From Micavibrio sp964400125 (GTDB taxonomy: Bacteria; Pseudomonadota; Alphaproteobacteria; Micavibrionales; Micavibrionaceae): a DNA stretch of 64,000 nucleotides. The translations under genes and the position numbers were made by a program. The notes under the pieces are model-generated. The model had not been told where the DNA came from, ran no database searches, and saw only the letters and a program-made list of their open reading frames with translations. The DNA is taken from assembly GCA_964400125.1 (NCBI GenBank), contig CAYNSR010000004.1, positions 1 through 64,000 on the forward strand, written 5' to 3'. Below are positions 16,084 to 25,557 of the stretch, in pieces; position 1 is the first letter of the stretch, and every line of letters starts with the position of its first letter.

Positions 16084-17454
16084 ATGAAACTGACCTTCCT
16101 CGGCGCGACCGAAACCGTGACCGGATCGAAATATCTCCTCGAACATGACAATAAAAAGATTCTGATCGATTGCGGCCTGTTTCAGGGACCAAAAGATCTG
16201 CGCCAGCGTAACTGGGATGGATTGCCGTTCCGTCCGGCGGCGCTGGATGCCGTATTGCTGACGCACGCCCATATCGACCATAGCGGCTATATCCCCAAAC
16301 TGGTCATGGATGGATTCGGCGGTGCGGTTTATTGTTCCGCTGCGACGCTTGATCTGTGCCGTATCCTGCTGCCCGATTCAGGGCATTTGCAGGAAGAGGA
16401 TGCCGAGACCGCCAACCGTTACGGTTATTCGCGCCACCATCCGGCCTTGCCGCTGTATACGGAAAAAGATGCGCGTGACAGCTTGCGGGTCTTTCGTACG
16501 GTCGGATTGGGCGTGCCGCATGCGCTGGGCGATGACCTGAGCTTTACCCTGCATCGGGCAGGGCATATTCCGGGAGCCTGTTTTATTCAGGTGACCTGTG
16601 GTGATGGAACGTCGATCCTGTTTTCAGGCGATATCGGACGGTTGCATAACCCGGTGATGAAGCCTCCCGCAAAAATACAGAAGGCGGATTATCTGGTGCT
16701 GGAATCCACTTATGGTGATCGCCTGCACAACAGGGATGATCCGACAGATGATATTGAGGTAATTGTACGCCGGACGGCGGCGCGTGGTGGTACGGTTGTT
16801 ATCCCATCTTTCGCCGTCGGACGGGCGCAGGCATTGCTGTATCATTTTTATGTGCTGAAGCAGGAAAAGCGCATTCCCGATATCCCGATCTATCTCGATA
16901 GTCCGATGGCGATCAATGCCACTGATCTTCTATCGCAACATATGAACGAGCATCGCCTGTCGCCGGAGGAGTGCGCGGCGGTATGCGATGTTGCCATTTA
17001 TACCAGAACAGCCGAAGAATCGAAGGCCATCAACCAGAACAATCACCGCAACAACATGCCGAAAATTATTATTTCAGCCAGCGGCATGGCAACCGGGGGT
17101 CGGGTTCTGCATCACCTCAAACATTATCTCGGCGACCCGCGCAATACGATCCTTCTTGCCGGGTTTCAGGCGGAAGGAACGCGCGGCGACCGGTTGGCGC
17201 GGGGAGAGAAGGAGTTGAAAATTCATGGTACGATGTGGCCCGTGGCGGCAGAAATCGTCAAGATGGACAATATGTCAGCCCATGCCGACTATGCCGAAAT
17301 TTTGACATGGCTGGAGAATTTCACGGATACGCCGCGCCGGGTTTTCATTACCCACGGCGAAAAAGAAGCTGCCGGGGCGATGCGCGACAGGGTCAGGGAA
17401 AAATTCGGATGGGATACAATCGTTCCTGCCTATATGCACCAGGAGGAGTTATAA
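16084..17454 (+). CDS. MBL-fold beta-CASP metallo-hydrolase
   Basis: About 456 residues. The metallo-beta-lactamase zinc motif THAHIDHSG (HxHxDH at residues 61-66) is followed by LFSGDIG, the beta-CASP insert (SFAVGRAQALLY, SASGMATGGRVLHH) and a C-terminal RMMBL-type end (DNMSAHADY, FITHGE). This architecture is that of CPSF/RNase J-like RNA nucleases, so RNA processing is the best guess; the substrate is unknown. ATG 16084 has AAGGAC upstream and begins the fold; in-frame sequence before it has no homology. The next gene starts immediately after its stop. Confidence 0.9.
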   Translation: MKLTFLGATETVTGSKYLLEHDNKKILIDCGLFQGPKDLRQRNWDGLPFRPAALDAVLLTHAHIDHSGYIPKLVMDGFGGAVYCSAATLDLCRILLPDSGHLQEEDAETANRYGYSRHHPALPLYTEKDARDSLRVFRTVGLGVPHALGDDLSFTLHRAGHIPGACFIQVTCGDGTSILFSGDIGRLHNPVMKPPAKIQKADYLVLESTYGDRLHNRDDPTDDIEVIVRRTAARGGTVVIPSFAVGRAQALLYHFYVLKQEKRIPDIPIYLDSPMAINATDLLSQHMNEHRLSPEECAAVCDVAIYTRTAEESKAINQNNHRNNMPKIIISASGMATGGRVLHHLKHYLGDPRNTILLAGFQAEGTRGDRLARGEKELKIHGTMWPVAAEIVKMDNMSAHADYAEILTWLENFTDTPRRVFITHGEKEAAGAMRDRVREKFGWDTIVPAYMHQEEL

Positions 17455-18129
17455 ATGAGCGCGATCACACAAGCCGCCACCTGCGAAGGGCAGTGCGGTT
17501 GCGCCCGTCCGCCGGGAAAGACGAAACTGGTGGTGGTAACGGGCGGCCCAGGCGCGGGGAAGACGGCGGTGCTGGAGATTATCCGCAAGGAATTATGCGG
17601 GCATGTGGTGATCCTGCCGGAGGCCGCGTCGATCGTGTTCGGCGGCGGGTTTTGGCGCTTGCAATCCATTTCGGCGCGGCAGGCGTCGCAGCGGGCGATT
17701 TTGCACATCCAGCAGGAAATAGAGCGTCTGGTTTTAGGGGAAGAAACATGGGCGGTCGGGTTGTGCGATCGCGGCCTTCTGGACGGGCTGGCTTACTGGC
17801 CGGGGGATGCGCGCGATTTCTGGCAGGCTGCAGGAACTAGTCTTGAAGCTGAATATGCGCGCTATCATTCCGTGATTCATCTGAGGACGCCGGATGAAGA
17901 TCTGGGCTACAATAACCACAGTAATCCCTTGCGTACGGAATCGGCGGCGCAGGCGGCGGAGATCGACGGGCGCATTCACGATATCTGGTCGCGGCACCCG
18001 CGTTACCGCACGATTGAAAGTACGCCGGATTTTCTGGTCAAGGTCGAGCGGGCGATGCTGCATATTATCGAAGATTTACCGGATTGTTGCGCTAATGCTT
18101 TGCCGATGGATATGGTTCGTAAAAGCTAA
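17455..18129 (+). CDS. AAA/P-loop NTPase (AAA_28-like)
   Basis: 224 residues. Walker A VVTGGPGAGKTAVLE lies near residue 28, followed by ILPEAASIVFGGGF and a LCDRGLLDGLAYW block resembling the lid and substrate region of nucleoside/nicotinamide-kinase-like P-loop enzymes. A CEGQCGC cluster near the N terminus may bind metal. It starts directly after the beta-CASP stop (TAAATG), so the two are co-translated. The substrate is not predictable from sequence. It is convergent with the FAD oxidase at 18137. Confidence 0.82.
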   Translation: MSAITQAATCEGQCGCARPPGKTKLVVVTGGPGAGKTAVLEIIRKELCGHVVILPEAASIVFGGGFWRLQSISARQASQRAILHIQQEIERLVLGEETWAVGLCDRGLLDGLAYWPGDARDFWQAAGTSLEAEYARYHSVIHLRTPDEDLGYNNHSNPLRTESAAQAAEIDGRIHDIWSRHPRYRTIESTPDFLVKVERAMLHIIEDLPDCCANALPMDMVRKS

Positions 18130-18136
18130 CCGGAAA

Positions 18137-19258
18137 TCACCGCCCGTACAGGGTCTGCGCCACATATGCGGCAATCGCCAGAGACGATGTCAGGCCGGGG
18201 CTTTCAATGCCGTAAAGGCAGGCCAGTCCCGGAATGCCGTGATCGTCCGGTGTCCGGATCGCAAAATCGCTGTCGGTCGCGCCGGGTCCGGTTATTTTCG
18301 ATCTAATCCCCGCATAGGCGGGGATTAATTCTCTCCGGTCGATTCCGGGCCAGTATTTGCGTATAGCGTTATAGAACGTACCGATGCGGCTTGAATCGAC
18401 ATGATAGTCTGGATCTTCTGACCTTGCGGGGTCCAGCCATTCGACATCGGGGCCGAACAGGCTGTTTCCCGCCATATTCATCGTAAAATGCGCACCCAGC
18501 CCCCCGGCGACAGGAACCGGATATATCAGTCTTGAAAAAGGTGCGGGTCCGGAAACAGAAAAATAGTTTCCCTTGGCCAGATAGCGGTTAGGGATTGTTT
18601 CCGTCGGAATTCCGGAGATGGCGCGGGCGACCGCCTGTGCGGCAAGCCCGGCGGCGTTGACGACATGGCTGGCGATCACGCGGGTCGTGGAAGATCCATT
18701 GAATTCGAGAACGATACCGTTTTTTGTCACCTGTGCTGAGGAAACGGTATTTTGTAACGCTAGAAATCCGCCCGCCCGTTCCGTATCGGCCAGCAGGCAA
18801 AGCAGGAAGGCGTGTACATCGACAATGCCGGTGGATGGCGACAGCAGGGCAGCGTGGCAGGAGATTTCCGGCTCCATCGTCATGGCGTCGTCGCGGGCGA
18901 GCAGGCGTAGGTCGTGGACGTTATTTTTTCGCGCAGCCAGCATGATCTGTTCCAGTTTCGGGATTTCTGCTGCGGATGTTGCGACAATCAGTTTCCCGCA
19001 GCGACGGAACGGGATGCTGCGTTCTTGCGCGTAAGCATAAAGGAGGTCCCTGCCATGTGCGCAAAATCGTGCCTTGGCGGATTCCGGCGCGTAATAAATA
19101 CCCGCATGGATTACGCCGGAATTGCGCGCGCTGGTGACGGAGCCGATCATGCTTTCCGATTCCGCGATAACCACTTCGTGTCCATGCAGAGCGCAGGCGC
19201 GGGCAATCGCCAGCCCAATGACTCCAGCTCCGATCACGACGGTATCGACTTTTTCCAT
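18137..19258 (-). CDS. lhgO: FAD-dependent L-2-hydroxyglutarate oxidase (LhgO-like)
   Basis: 373 residues of the DAO/LhgO family. The N-terminal dinucleotide fold reads VVIGAGVIGLAIARACALHGH; SARNSGVIHAGIYY and RCGKLIVA follow in the LhgO pattern; GIESPGLTSSLAIA ends the FAD-binding region. Predicted to oxidise L-2-hydroxyglutarate to 2-oxoglutarate and feed electrons to quinones. Related 2-hydroxy-acid or glycerol-3-phosphate oxidases share the fold, so the substrate is moderately sure. It lies three bases downstream of the glycosyltransferase gene on the same strand. Confidence 0.85.
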   Translation of the reverse strand: MEKVDTVVIGAGVIGLAIARACALHGHEVVIAESESMIGSVTSARNSGVIHAGIYYAPESAKARFCAHGRDLLYAYAQERSIPFRRCGKLIVATSAAEIPKLEQIMLAARKNNVHDLRLLARDDAMTMEPEISCHAALLSPSTGIVDVHAFLLCLLADTERAGGFLALQNTVSSAQVTKNGIVLEFNGSSTTRVIASHVVNAAGLAAQAVARAISGIPTETIPNRYLAKGNYFSVSGPAPFSRLIYPVPVAGGLGAHFTMNMAGNSLFGPDVEWLDPARSEDPDYHVDSSRIGTFYNAIRKYWPGIDRRELIPAYAGIRSKITGPGATDSDFAIRTPDDHGIPGLACLYGIESPGLTSSLAIAAYVAQTLYGR

Positions 19259-19261
19259 GGT

Positions 19262-20461
19262 CTATGCCGTTCGTGCTTTTTTTCCGGTGTTTTCCAGCAT
19301 GTCTGAAAAAGCAGAAATAACGTTTTCCAGCTTGAATTCAGACGGCAGGAGAGAGGGAGACAGGGCGGATTTTTGTTGCGGCGTTATTTTTTCCATGGCG
19401 CGCAGGAAGGCTTCCATATCCGGTGCCACCGTCACCGCGCCTGGCGCGGCGCAGGGTGCGATATCGGTGATGCCGCCAGCTTCGTGCATGGCGATGACGG
19501 GTGTGCCGCAGGCCAGCGATTCCAGCGCCACGTTCGGCAAGCCTTCTGAACGGGAGGGCAGCAAAAAACAATCTGCCCCGGCATAGGATGTCCATGGATT
19601 TTCGAGAAATCCCGGTAGACTGACGCGGTCGGAAAGGTTTCTGTCCCGGATCATCCCTTCGAGTTTTTCCCTGTCAGGCCCATGCCCCAGTATCGTCAGA
19701 TGCCAGTTATAGCCCATACGCAGATCAGGCAGGGCCTCGATCAGACGGTCAAAGCCCTTGGCAGGAAACAGGCGCCCGGCAGCAACGAAGCGTACCGTGT
19801 TTTCTCGAGGCGAATCCCCGTCGTGCGTAAGGGTTGCGGCATTGCGGAGGCGCGTTTCGTCAGCGGGATTGCAGAGCAGGGCATGGTTTTTGACCGGGAC
19901 GCCCAGATGCAAAAAATCTTCCATGATGGCGCAGGAGGGTACGATCACAAGATTGGCCCATGGGTAGAGGAGGCGGTATCCCAACATGATGATCCACGCG
20001 ATGGAGGGTTTCGCTTTCAGGATCCGTGATGGCATGGCCGCCTCGCGCACGACAAAGCGCGTGCGCGGGAAGAGGGGCCGGAGCGCAAGCGTCGAGATAT
20101 TCATATGGGTGAGGGTGGAAATAACGATATCCGGTGCCATATCCCTGATATTTTTGTAAAGCCCGGGCAGGGCGCGGGATACGCGGCATCCGTTCATGTG
20201 ATGTACGGGTATGTCGTGCGCGATTTGCGTCCGCAACGGCCCCCGGTCGTCAAGGGCCAGAAGGACGGGCTCAAAACGTGCCCGGTTCAGACCGTTCATC
20301 AGGGTCACCATGACACGTTCGGCCCCGCCGACGTCAAGATTGGGAAGAATGAAAAGAACTCTCAGTTTGTTTTGTGCCGCGCCAGACAAGGCCGGTCCCC
20401 CGATGTGAAAAAGGTGCCTGATTTGACCATGGCGCAATGCGGTTTGTCCACCCTGCGCCAT
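19262..20461 (-). CDS. Glycosyltransferase family 4
   Basis: Up to 399 residues, GT-B fold. The N-terminal domain begins RVLFILPNLDVGGAERVM, the acceptor-side signature of GT4 enzymes; the C-terminal nucleotide-sugar domain has VAAGRLFPAKGFDRLIEA, LLPSRSEGLPNVALESLACGTPVIA and the conserved E-x7-E spacing within it. The start is uncertain: ATG 20461 lacks a ribosome site, while TTG 20389 has GGGGGA at good spacing and begins just before the homology. It is divergent from the ABC transporter and marks the left end of the glycan cluster. Donor and acceptor are unknown. Confidence 0.88.
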   Translation of the reverse strand: MAQGGQTALRHGQIRHLFHIGGPALSGAAQNKLRVLFILPNLDVGGAERVMVTLMNGLNRARFEPVLLALDDRGPLRTQIAHDIPVHHMNGCRVSRALPGLYKNIRDMAPDIVISTLTHMNISTLALRPLFPRTRFVVREAAMPSRILKAKPSIAWIIMLGYRLLYPWANLVIVPSCAIMEDFLHLGVPVKNHALLCNPADETRLRNAATLTHDGDSPRENTVRFVAAGRLFPAKGFDRLIEALPDLRMGYNWHLTILGHGPDREKLEGMIRDRNLSDRVSLPGFLENPWTSYAGADCFLLPSRSEGLPNVALESLACGTPVIAMHEAGGITDIAPCAAPGAVTVAPDMEAFLRAMEKITPQQKSALSPSLLPSEFKLENVISAFSDMLENTGKKARTA

Positions 20462-20577
20462 GGAGATATGAAGCGAAGAATCTTGACATCGCGCCCCCCG
20501 ATGACCATAGATGGAGCATCCGAAATCCCGGTCGTACTATACATAATATCAATGTCCGCAAAGCGTACTGTCAGGCC

Positions 20578-22263
20578 ATGATTCACAATCTTCGCAATTC
20601 CTTACCGGCGCTTTTTGCCCTGATGACGCCCGCGCAGAGAAAGCGCGCTCTTTTGTGTGTAGGGATTACACTGCTTGTAACTCTTACGGAAATTATTGCT
20701 GCTACGCTGATTGTCGGACTGGCCAAGGGGCTGACCAGTCCGGACGGGACCAGTGGTCTGATCTGGCTTGCTCTTGTGGCGGTTGTGATCTTTGTGCTGA
20801 AGGGGGGGATGGCAACATTTGACATTTATATGCAGGGGCGTTGCATCCAGAGCATTATCCTCGATTTCAAACAACGTCTGATTTCACGTTACACACAGAT
20901 GGATTATTCGCAGCAGATCACACGCAATTCCGGACAGTCTCTTTCAGTGCTCTACAGCGATGTGGATATCTGGATGCTGATCGGCTTGACGTCGATGGGG
21001 ATTATGCTCTCGGAAATCTGCGTTGCTGTGACGCTCATGGGATTTCTTGTCTATATGCAGCCGATGATTACTCTGGTGCTGATTGTGATCTTTGCGGTCA
21101 TGGCTTTTCTTTTCCTGCGCTATCTTGCGCCGAAATTCAAGCAGTGGGGCCATGATGTGCAAAAATGCGCGGAGCGCGGATTTCATCAGGCTCTCCAGAT
21201 CATGCAATCCTACAAGGATATCCTGATCTTCGGCAGGGCTGATTATTTCTCCGGGCTTTATCAGGAACAGGCGCGCCGCCGTGCGGAGGTCACCGTAAAG
21301 TCAGGCGTTTCGCAGGTGTTGCCGCGTGTGACGCTGGAAGCGGTTTTCATGATGTTTTTCGCCGGACTGATCGTCATGGCCTATGTCGTTGATTACGACC
21401 CGAACAAGTTGACGGTTCTTTTAAGTGCCTATCTGTATGCGGGATTTCGCATGTTGCCGAGCCTGAACAGGCTGGTTATTCATCTGAGCAATGTCAGAAT
21501 GTCTGAGGCCAGTATCGGTCGCATCGTCGATGAGTTGCGTTCCCCGCTGAATGCCGGGGTTTATGTCAGTGAGCCGGATATGACCTTCGATCAAGGGATT
21601 GCGGTCCGGAATGTGACCTATCGCTATCCCGGAACGCAGCGCGATATTTTGAAGGACGTCAGTGTCGATATTCAAAAAGGAGAATTCGTCGGCATTATCG
21701 GGGAGACGGGATCGGGTAAATCGACCTTGTTGCACCTCATGCTCGGGCTTTTGATCCCCGGTCAGGGACAGGTCTTGATCGATGGGAAATTCGTGGCTAA
21801 TGCACATGAATGGCATCGCAAAATCGGCTATGCAGCACAGAATTTTCACCTGATCGATGGTACTATCGCCGACAATATCGCCTTCGGCATCCCTGCCGCA
21901 GAGCGTGATAATGATCTGATCTTGCGGGTTGTAGACGATGCGCAATTAGCACCTTTCGTCGAAAGCCTGCCGTTGGGGGTGGATACCGAGATTGGCGAAA
22001 AGGGTGTTTTAATTTCCGGGGGGGAACGGCAGCGTATCGCGCTTGCCCGGGCCCTCTATATCAAGCCTGATGTTTTGATGTTGGATGAGGCAACATCGGC
22101 CCTCGATCTTGAGACGGAATCCTCTATCATGCAGGCAGTGGATGGGCTGAAAGGCCGAGGTCTGACGATTATTGCGGTCACACACCGCATCGATACCCTG
22201 AAATCTGCGGACCGGGTCATTACACTTAAAAATGGACAGATTGTTGAAAGGGAATATCAATGA
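20578..22263 (+). CDS. ABC transporter, fused permease and ATPase (glycan/lipid exporter type)
   Basis: About 561 residues. An N-terminal membrane domain with about six helices precedes an ATPase with Walker A GETGSGKSTLLHL, Q-loop AAQNFHL, signature ISGGERQRIALARAL, Walker B VLMLDEATSALD and H-loop VTHR. The half-transporter layout is that of MsbA/PglK-type exporters and flippases working as homodimers. Its place at the head of a sugar-nucleotide and glycosyltransferase run suggests it flips a lipid-linked glycan. Its stop overlaps the next start by 4 bp. Confidence 0.9.
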   Translation: MIHNLRNSLPALFALMTPAQRKRALLCVGITLLVTLTEIIAATLIVGLAKGLTSPDGTSGLIWLALVAVVIFVLKGGMATFDIYMQGRCIQSIILDFKQRLISRYTQMDYSQQITRNSGQSLSVLYSDVDIWMLIGLTSMGIMLSEICVAVTLMGFLVYMQPMITLVLIVIFAVMAFLFLRYLAPKFKQWGHDVQKCAERGFHQALQIMQSYKDILIFGRADYFSGLYQEQARRRAEVTVKSGVSQVLPRVTLEAVFMMFFAGLIVMAYVVDYDPNKLTVLLSAYLYAGFRMLPSLNRLVIHLSNVRMSEASIGRIVDELRSPLNAGVYVSEPDMTFDQGIAVRNVTYRYPGTQRDILKDVSVDIQKGEFVGIIGETGSGKSTLLHLMLGLLIPGQGQVLIDGKFVANAHEWHRKIGYAAQNFHLIDGTIADNIAFGIPAAERDNDLILRVVDDAQLAPFVESLPLGVDTEIGEKGVLISGGERQRIALARALYIKPDVLMLDEATSALDLETESSIMQAVDGLKGRGLTIIAVTHRIDTLKSADRVITLKNGQIVEREYQ

Positions 22264-23483
22264 CGACGCAATGCCGCATCTGTGACACTGAAATGGTTCC
22301 GGTTATTTCTTACGGGAAAATGCCGCTGGCCAATGCCTTTCTTTTACAGGAGCAATTCGCCAACGAATATTTTTTCGAACTGGCCGTATCACATTGCCCG
22401 CAATGCAAGATGCTGCAACTGGTGGAGCAGCCCGATCCGGCAGCGATGTTTCATGAGGAATATGCGTTTTTTTCCGGCACATCGAAAAAAATGGCGGGGC
22501 ATTTCGAACAGAAGGCCAAAAACCATATCGCTGCCTTTATCCCCGACAAAAAATCTGCATTTGTTGTCGAGCTAGGCAGCAATGATGGTATTATGCTGAA
22601 GCATTTTGCCGTCGAAGGGATTCCTCATCTGGGGATTGAGCCGTCCGGAAACGTTGCAAAAGTCGCCATAGAAAACGGCGTCAATACTATCGTTGAATTT
22701 TTTGGCGAAGATGTTGCACGCAAGGTGTGCGATCAATACGGTCAGGCTGATATCATCAGCGCATCCAATGTCATGTGCCACATTCCAGACCTGCATTCCG
22801 TGGGCAAGGGGGTCGCAGTTCTGTTGAAAGACAGCGGCGTTTTCGAATTCGAAGACCCCTATCTGGGTGACATGATTTCCAAGACGTCGTATGACCAAAT
22901 TTATGACGAGCACGTTTATATTTTTTCTGTGACCTCAGTATCGAATGCATTCGCGCCGTATGGGCTTGAAGTGTTTCATGTCGAGCCGCTGGGAACGCAT
23001 GGCGGGTCGATGCGGTATCATTTGTGTCGCAAGGGTTCTCATGAGGTTCGGAATAGCGTTTTAAGGCAACTAAAATACGAAGATGATCTCGGGTTGAACA
23101 GCATTGATGCCTACCGGAATTTTGCCTGTAACTGCGAGAAGAACAAGCAGGATCTGGTGGGTATGCTTACCCGTTTGAAGGCGGAGGGAAAAAGGGTCGT
23201 CGGTTATGCGGCAACATCGAAAAGCACGACCATTCTCAATTATTGCGGCATAGGACCGGACCTGATTTCGTGCATTTACGATACAACGCCAATCAAGCAA
23301 GGAAAGTTTTCGCCGGGGATGCATATCCCGGTGAAATCCTTTGAAGAATTCCGCGAATCCTATCCCGACTACTCTGTCCTTTTTGCGTGGAACCACGCGC
23401 AGGAAATATTCGAAAAGGAAACCGATTACGAGGCGCACGGAAAGAAATGGATTCTCTTCTGTCCAGAAGTAAAGGCTGCGTAA
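22260..23483 (+). CDS. NDP-sugar C-methyltransferase
   Basis: 407 residues. A zinc-binding N terminus (CRICDTEM then CPQCKML, four cysteines) is followed by a class I SAM domain (VVELGSNDGIMLKHF, the GxG loop) and a C-terminal domain with VGYAATSKSTT. This three-part order is that of sugar C-methyltransferases such as TylC3, NovU and EvaC, which place a branch methyl on a dTDP-keto-deoxysugar. rfbA/rfbB and two sugar aminotransferases in the same cluster fit such a substrate. The methylated carbon (C3 or C5) cannot be told. Confidence 0.85.
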   Translation: MTTQCRICDTEMVPVISYGKMPLANAFLLQEQFANEYFFELAVSHCPQCKMLQLVEQPDPAAMFHEEYAFFSGTSKKMAGHFEQKAKNHIAAFIPDKKSAFVVELGSNDGIMLKHFAVEGIPHLGIEPSGNVAKVAIENGVNTIVEFFGEDVARKVCDQYGQADIISASNVMCHIPDLHSVGKGVAVLLKDSGVFEFEDPYLGDMISKTSYDQIYDEHVYIFSVTSVSNAFAPYGLEVFHVEPLGTHGGSMRYHLCRKGSHEVRNSVLRQLKYEDDLGLNSIDAYRNFACNCEKNKQDLVGMLTRLKAEGKRVVGYAATSKSTTILNYCGIGPDLISCIYDTTPIKQGKFSPGMHIPVKSFEEFRESYPDYSVLFAWNHAQEIFEKETDYEAHGKKWILFCPEVKAA

Positions 23484-23486
23484 TCC

Positions 23487-24599
23487 ATGCCCCTTTTTGA
23501 AAGCAAGATATATTTCGGCAACCCGGTGGACCAGTTCGCGGCGCATCGTGCAGAAATTCTCGATGCGATCGAGGCGGTATGCGCAGAGGGGCCGCATATT
23601 CTCGGCCCCGTGGTTGAAAAATTCGAACAGGAATTCGCCGCATGGAATAATACAGGTTACGCGGTCGGCGTGGGCAGCGGGACGGACGCGCTTGTGCTGG
23701 CGATGAAGGCCTTTGGAATTGGGCCGGGGGACGAGGTCATCACCGTTTCGCATACCGCTTTGGCCACGGTGGCGGCGATTGTCCTGACCGGGGCAAAGCC
23801 CATTTTGGTGGATGTGCATCCGGACACGGCGGTGATGGACCCGTCAGGGCTGGCGGAAGCCGTGACGCCGCGCACGAAGGCGATTATCCCCGTGCATCTC
23901 TATGGTTTTGCTTGCCCGATGGAAGAGATTTTGGCCTTTGCCAGAGCGCATGGCCTGATTGTTATCGAAGATTGCGCACAGGCCCACGGGGCGCTTTACC
24001 GTGAAAAAAAGGTCGGCACGATGGGCGATGCCGGATGTTTCAGTTTTTATCCGACAAAAAATCTTGGCGCGATCGGCGATGGCGGGGCGGTCATTACCGA
24101 TGATGCAGCAATCGCCGAAGGCGTGCGCCAGCGCCGCCAGTATGGATGGGACGCGACCCGCGTTGCGCATGTGGCCGGGGCCTTGTCGCGCCTTGATCCA
24201 TTGCAGGCCGCGATTTTGTCCGTGAAACTGAAATATCTGGATGCGGATAACCAGCGCCGCCGCGATATTGCCGCCACATATGATCGCGTTATCAAAGACG
24301 GCGCGTTTTCGCGGCCTGCGGCCTTGCCCGGCGTTCGTCCTGTGTATCACCTCTATGTCATTGCTTCGGACCGGAGGGACCATATCCGGGGGGCCTTTGC
24401 TGCAGAAAATGTCGAACTTGGCGTGCATTATGCCCACCCGGCGCATTTGCACCCGGGCTATGCGGGTCTGGCGGGGATTTCGCCCGGCGGCCTGCCCGTT
24501 ACGGAAGATTTGAGCCGCCGTGTTCTGAGCTTGCCGATCTATCCGGAATTCCCGGTGTTATCGGCGCAAAAAATCGCGGAGTTTCTGAATGCACTCTAG
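23487..24599 (+). CDS. DegT/DnrJ/EryC1/StrS sugar aminotransferase (QdtB/FdtB-like)
   Basis: 370 residues, PLP-dependent. Seen: VGSGTDALVLAMKAFGIGPGD, IIPVHLYGF, VIEDCAQAHGA (PLP-contacting Asp), and FSFYPTKNLGAIGDGGA with the Schiff-base Lys in PTKN. The sequence is closest in style to QdtB/FdtB enzymes that aminate dTDP-3-keto-6-deoxyhexoses at C3. An FdtA-like ketoisomerase downstream in the cluster would supply that substrate. Its last codons overlap the start of the GT2 gene. Confidence 0.88.
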   Translation: MPLFESKIYFGNPVDQFAAHRAEILDAIEAVCAEGPHILGPVVEKFEQEFAAWNNTGYAVGVGSGTDALVLAMKAFGIGPGDEVITVSHTALATVAAIVLTGAKPILVDVHPDTAVMDPSGLAEAVTPRTKAIIPVHLYGFACPMEEILAFARAHGLIVIEDCAQAHGALYREKKVGTMGDAGCFSFYPTKNLGAIGDGGAVITDDAAIAEGVRQRRQYGWDATRVAHVAGALSRLDPLQAAILSVKLKYLDADNQRRRDIAATYDRVIKDGAFSRPAALPGVRPVYHLYVIASDRRDHIRGAFAAENVELGVHYAHPAHLHPGYAGLAGISPGGLPVTEDLSRRVLSLPIYPEFPVLSAQKIAEFLNAL

Positions 24600-25557
24600 C
24601 CCCGATATCGCCGTCATGATGATGACGTACAATAATGAGGCCGATATCCGCCAATCGCTGGAGACGCTGGCGGGGCAGAGCTATCAGAATTTTCATCTTG
24701 TCTTTGTCGATGATTGTTCGCCGGATCGATCCTTTGCCATCGCAGAGGAATATCGCGGGAAGTTTCCCCATGTCACCATGCTGCGAAATGGTGCGAACAA
24801 GGGCGTTATTCGCAATCTGTACGACACGTTGCGCTTCGTCGAAGAAACCGTGCCGCAGGCGGAATTTTTTATCTGGGCCTGCGCGGATGACTGGTGGGAG
24901 CCGACTTTTCTTGAAAAAACGCGGCAACGGCTCCTCGACAATCCGAAGGCGGCGGTGTGCCAGACATGGTTTGACACGCTGCATGTTGAAACCGGGGTCA
25001 CGACCATGCACAAGCTCTGCCCGGTTTACGGGACCGGTTACAAGGAGGCGGCGCAGATTTTCAGAAAATATTACAGCGATGTCGATCCTACCTATTTCAA
25101 TTTCACTCTGCACGGGTTGATGCGGCGGCGGGTCTTGCGCGATATTTACCCCGACGATCAAAAACAGATCGCCTATAGCGCATCGACGGAACTGTCCGGC
25201 CTGATTGCCATGGTCCTGCACGGCGGAATCGATATCGTGCCGGAGCGTCTGATCCACCGGCGCGAGCACGGGCGTTTTATCGATAACAACCCGCAAGATA
25301 CGCTGGGCCGTTATTACAGGAATATTCCGTTGCGGATGTGGGCCGCGCTCAGCCATTTTCCACGCCTTGCAAGAATACGGCGCGAAGGCGGCCCGCCATT
25401 TCTTTTTTTGCCGATGTTGTTGCATCTGTTCGTCTTTTACGGTTTTGTGCCCGCTTGTGTCGCCCTTCGGGATTTCATAAGGACAGCGGTTTTCAAGAAC
25501 GCCTTGACAAGGGACGTTTCCATCGTTTTGAGTATCATCACAGGAGCAATGCCATGA
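24589..25557 (+). CDS. Glycosyltransferase family 2
   Basis: 322 residues, GT-A fold. Seen: AVMMMTYNNEADIRQSLETL at the N terminus, VFVDDCSPDRSF, WACADDWWEPTFLE (the DxD metal/nucleotide site), and a C-terminal hydrophobic stretch around LPMLLHLFVFYGFVPACVALR suggesting membrane attachment. It starts inside the end of the aminotransferase gene and ends over the start of the hydroxylase-like gene, so it belongs to one operon. Donor sugar unknown. Confidence 0.87.
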   Translation: MHSSPDIAVMMMTYNNEADIRQSLETLAGQSYQNFHLVFVDDCSPDRSFAIAEEYRGKFPHVTMLRNGANKGVIRNLYDTLRFVEETVPQAEFFIWACADDWWEPTFLEKTRQRLLDNPKAAVCQTWFDTLHVETGVTTMHKLCPVYGTGYKEAAQIFRKYYSDVDPTYFNFTLHGLMRRRVLRDIYPDDQKQIAYSASTELSGLIAMVLHGGIDIVPERLIHRREHGRFIDNNPQDTLGRYYRNIPLRMWAALSHFPRLARIRREGGPPFLFLPMLLHLFVFYGFVPACVALRDFIRTAVFKNALTRDVSIVLSIITGAMP

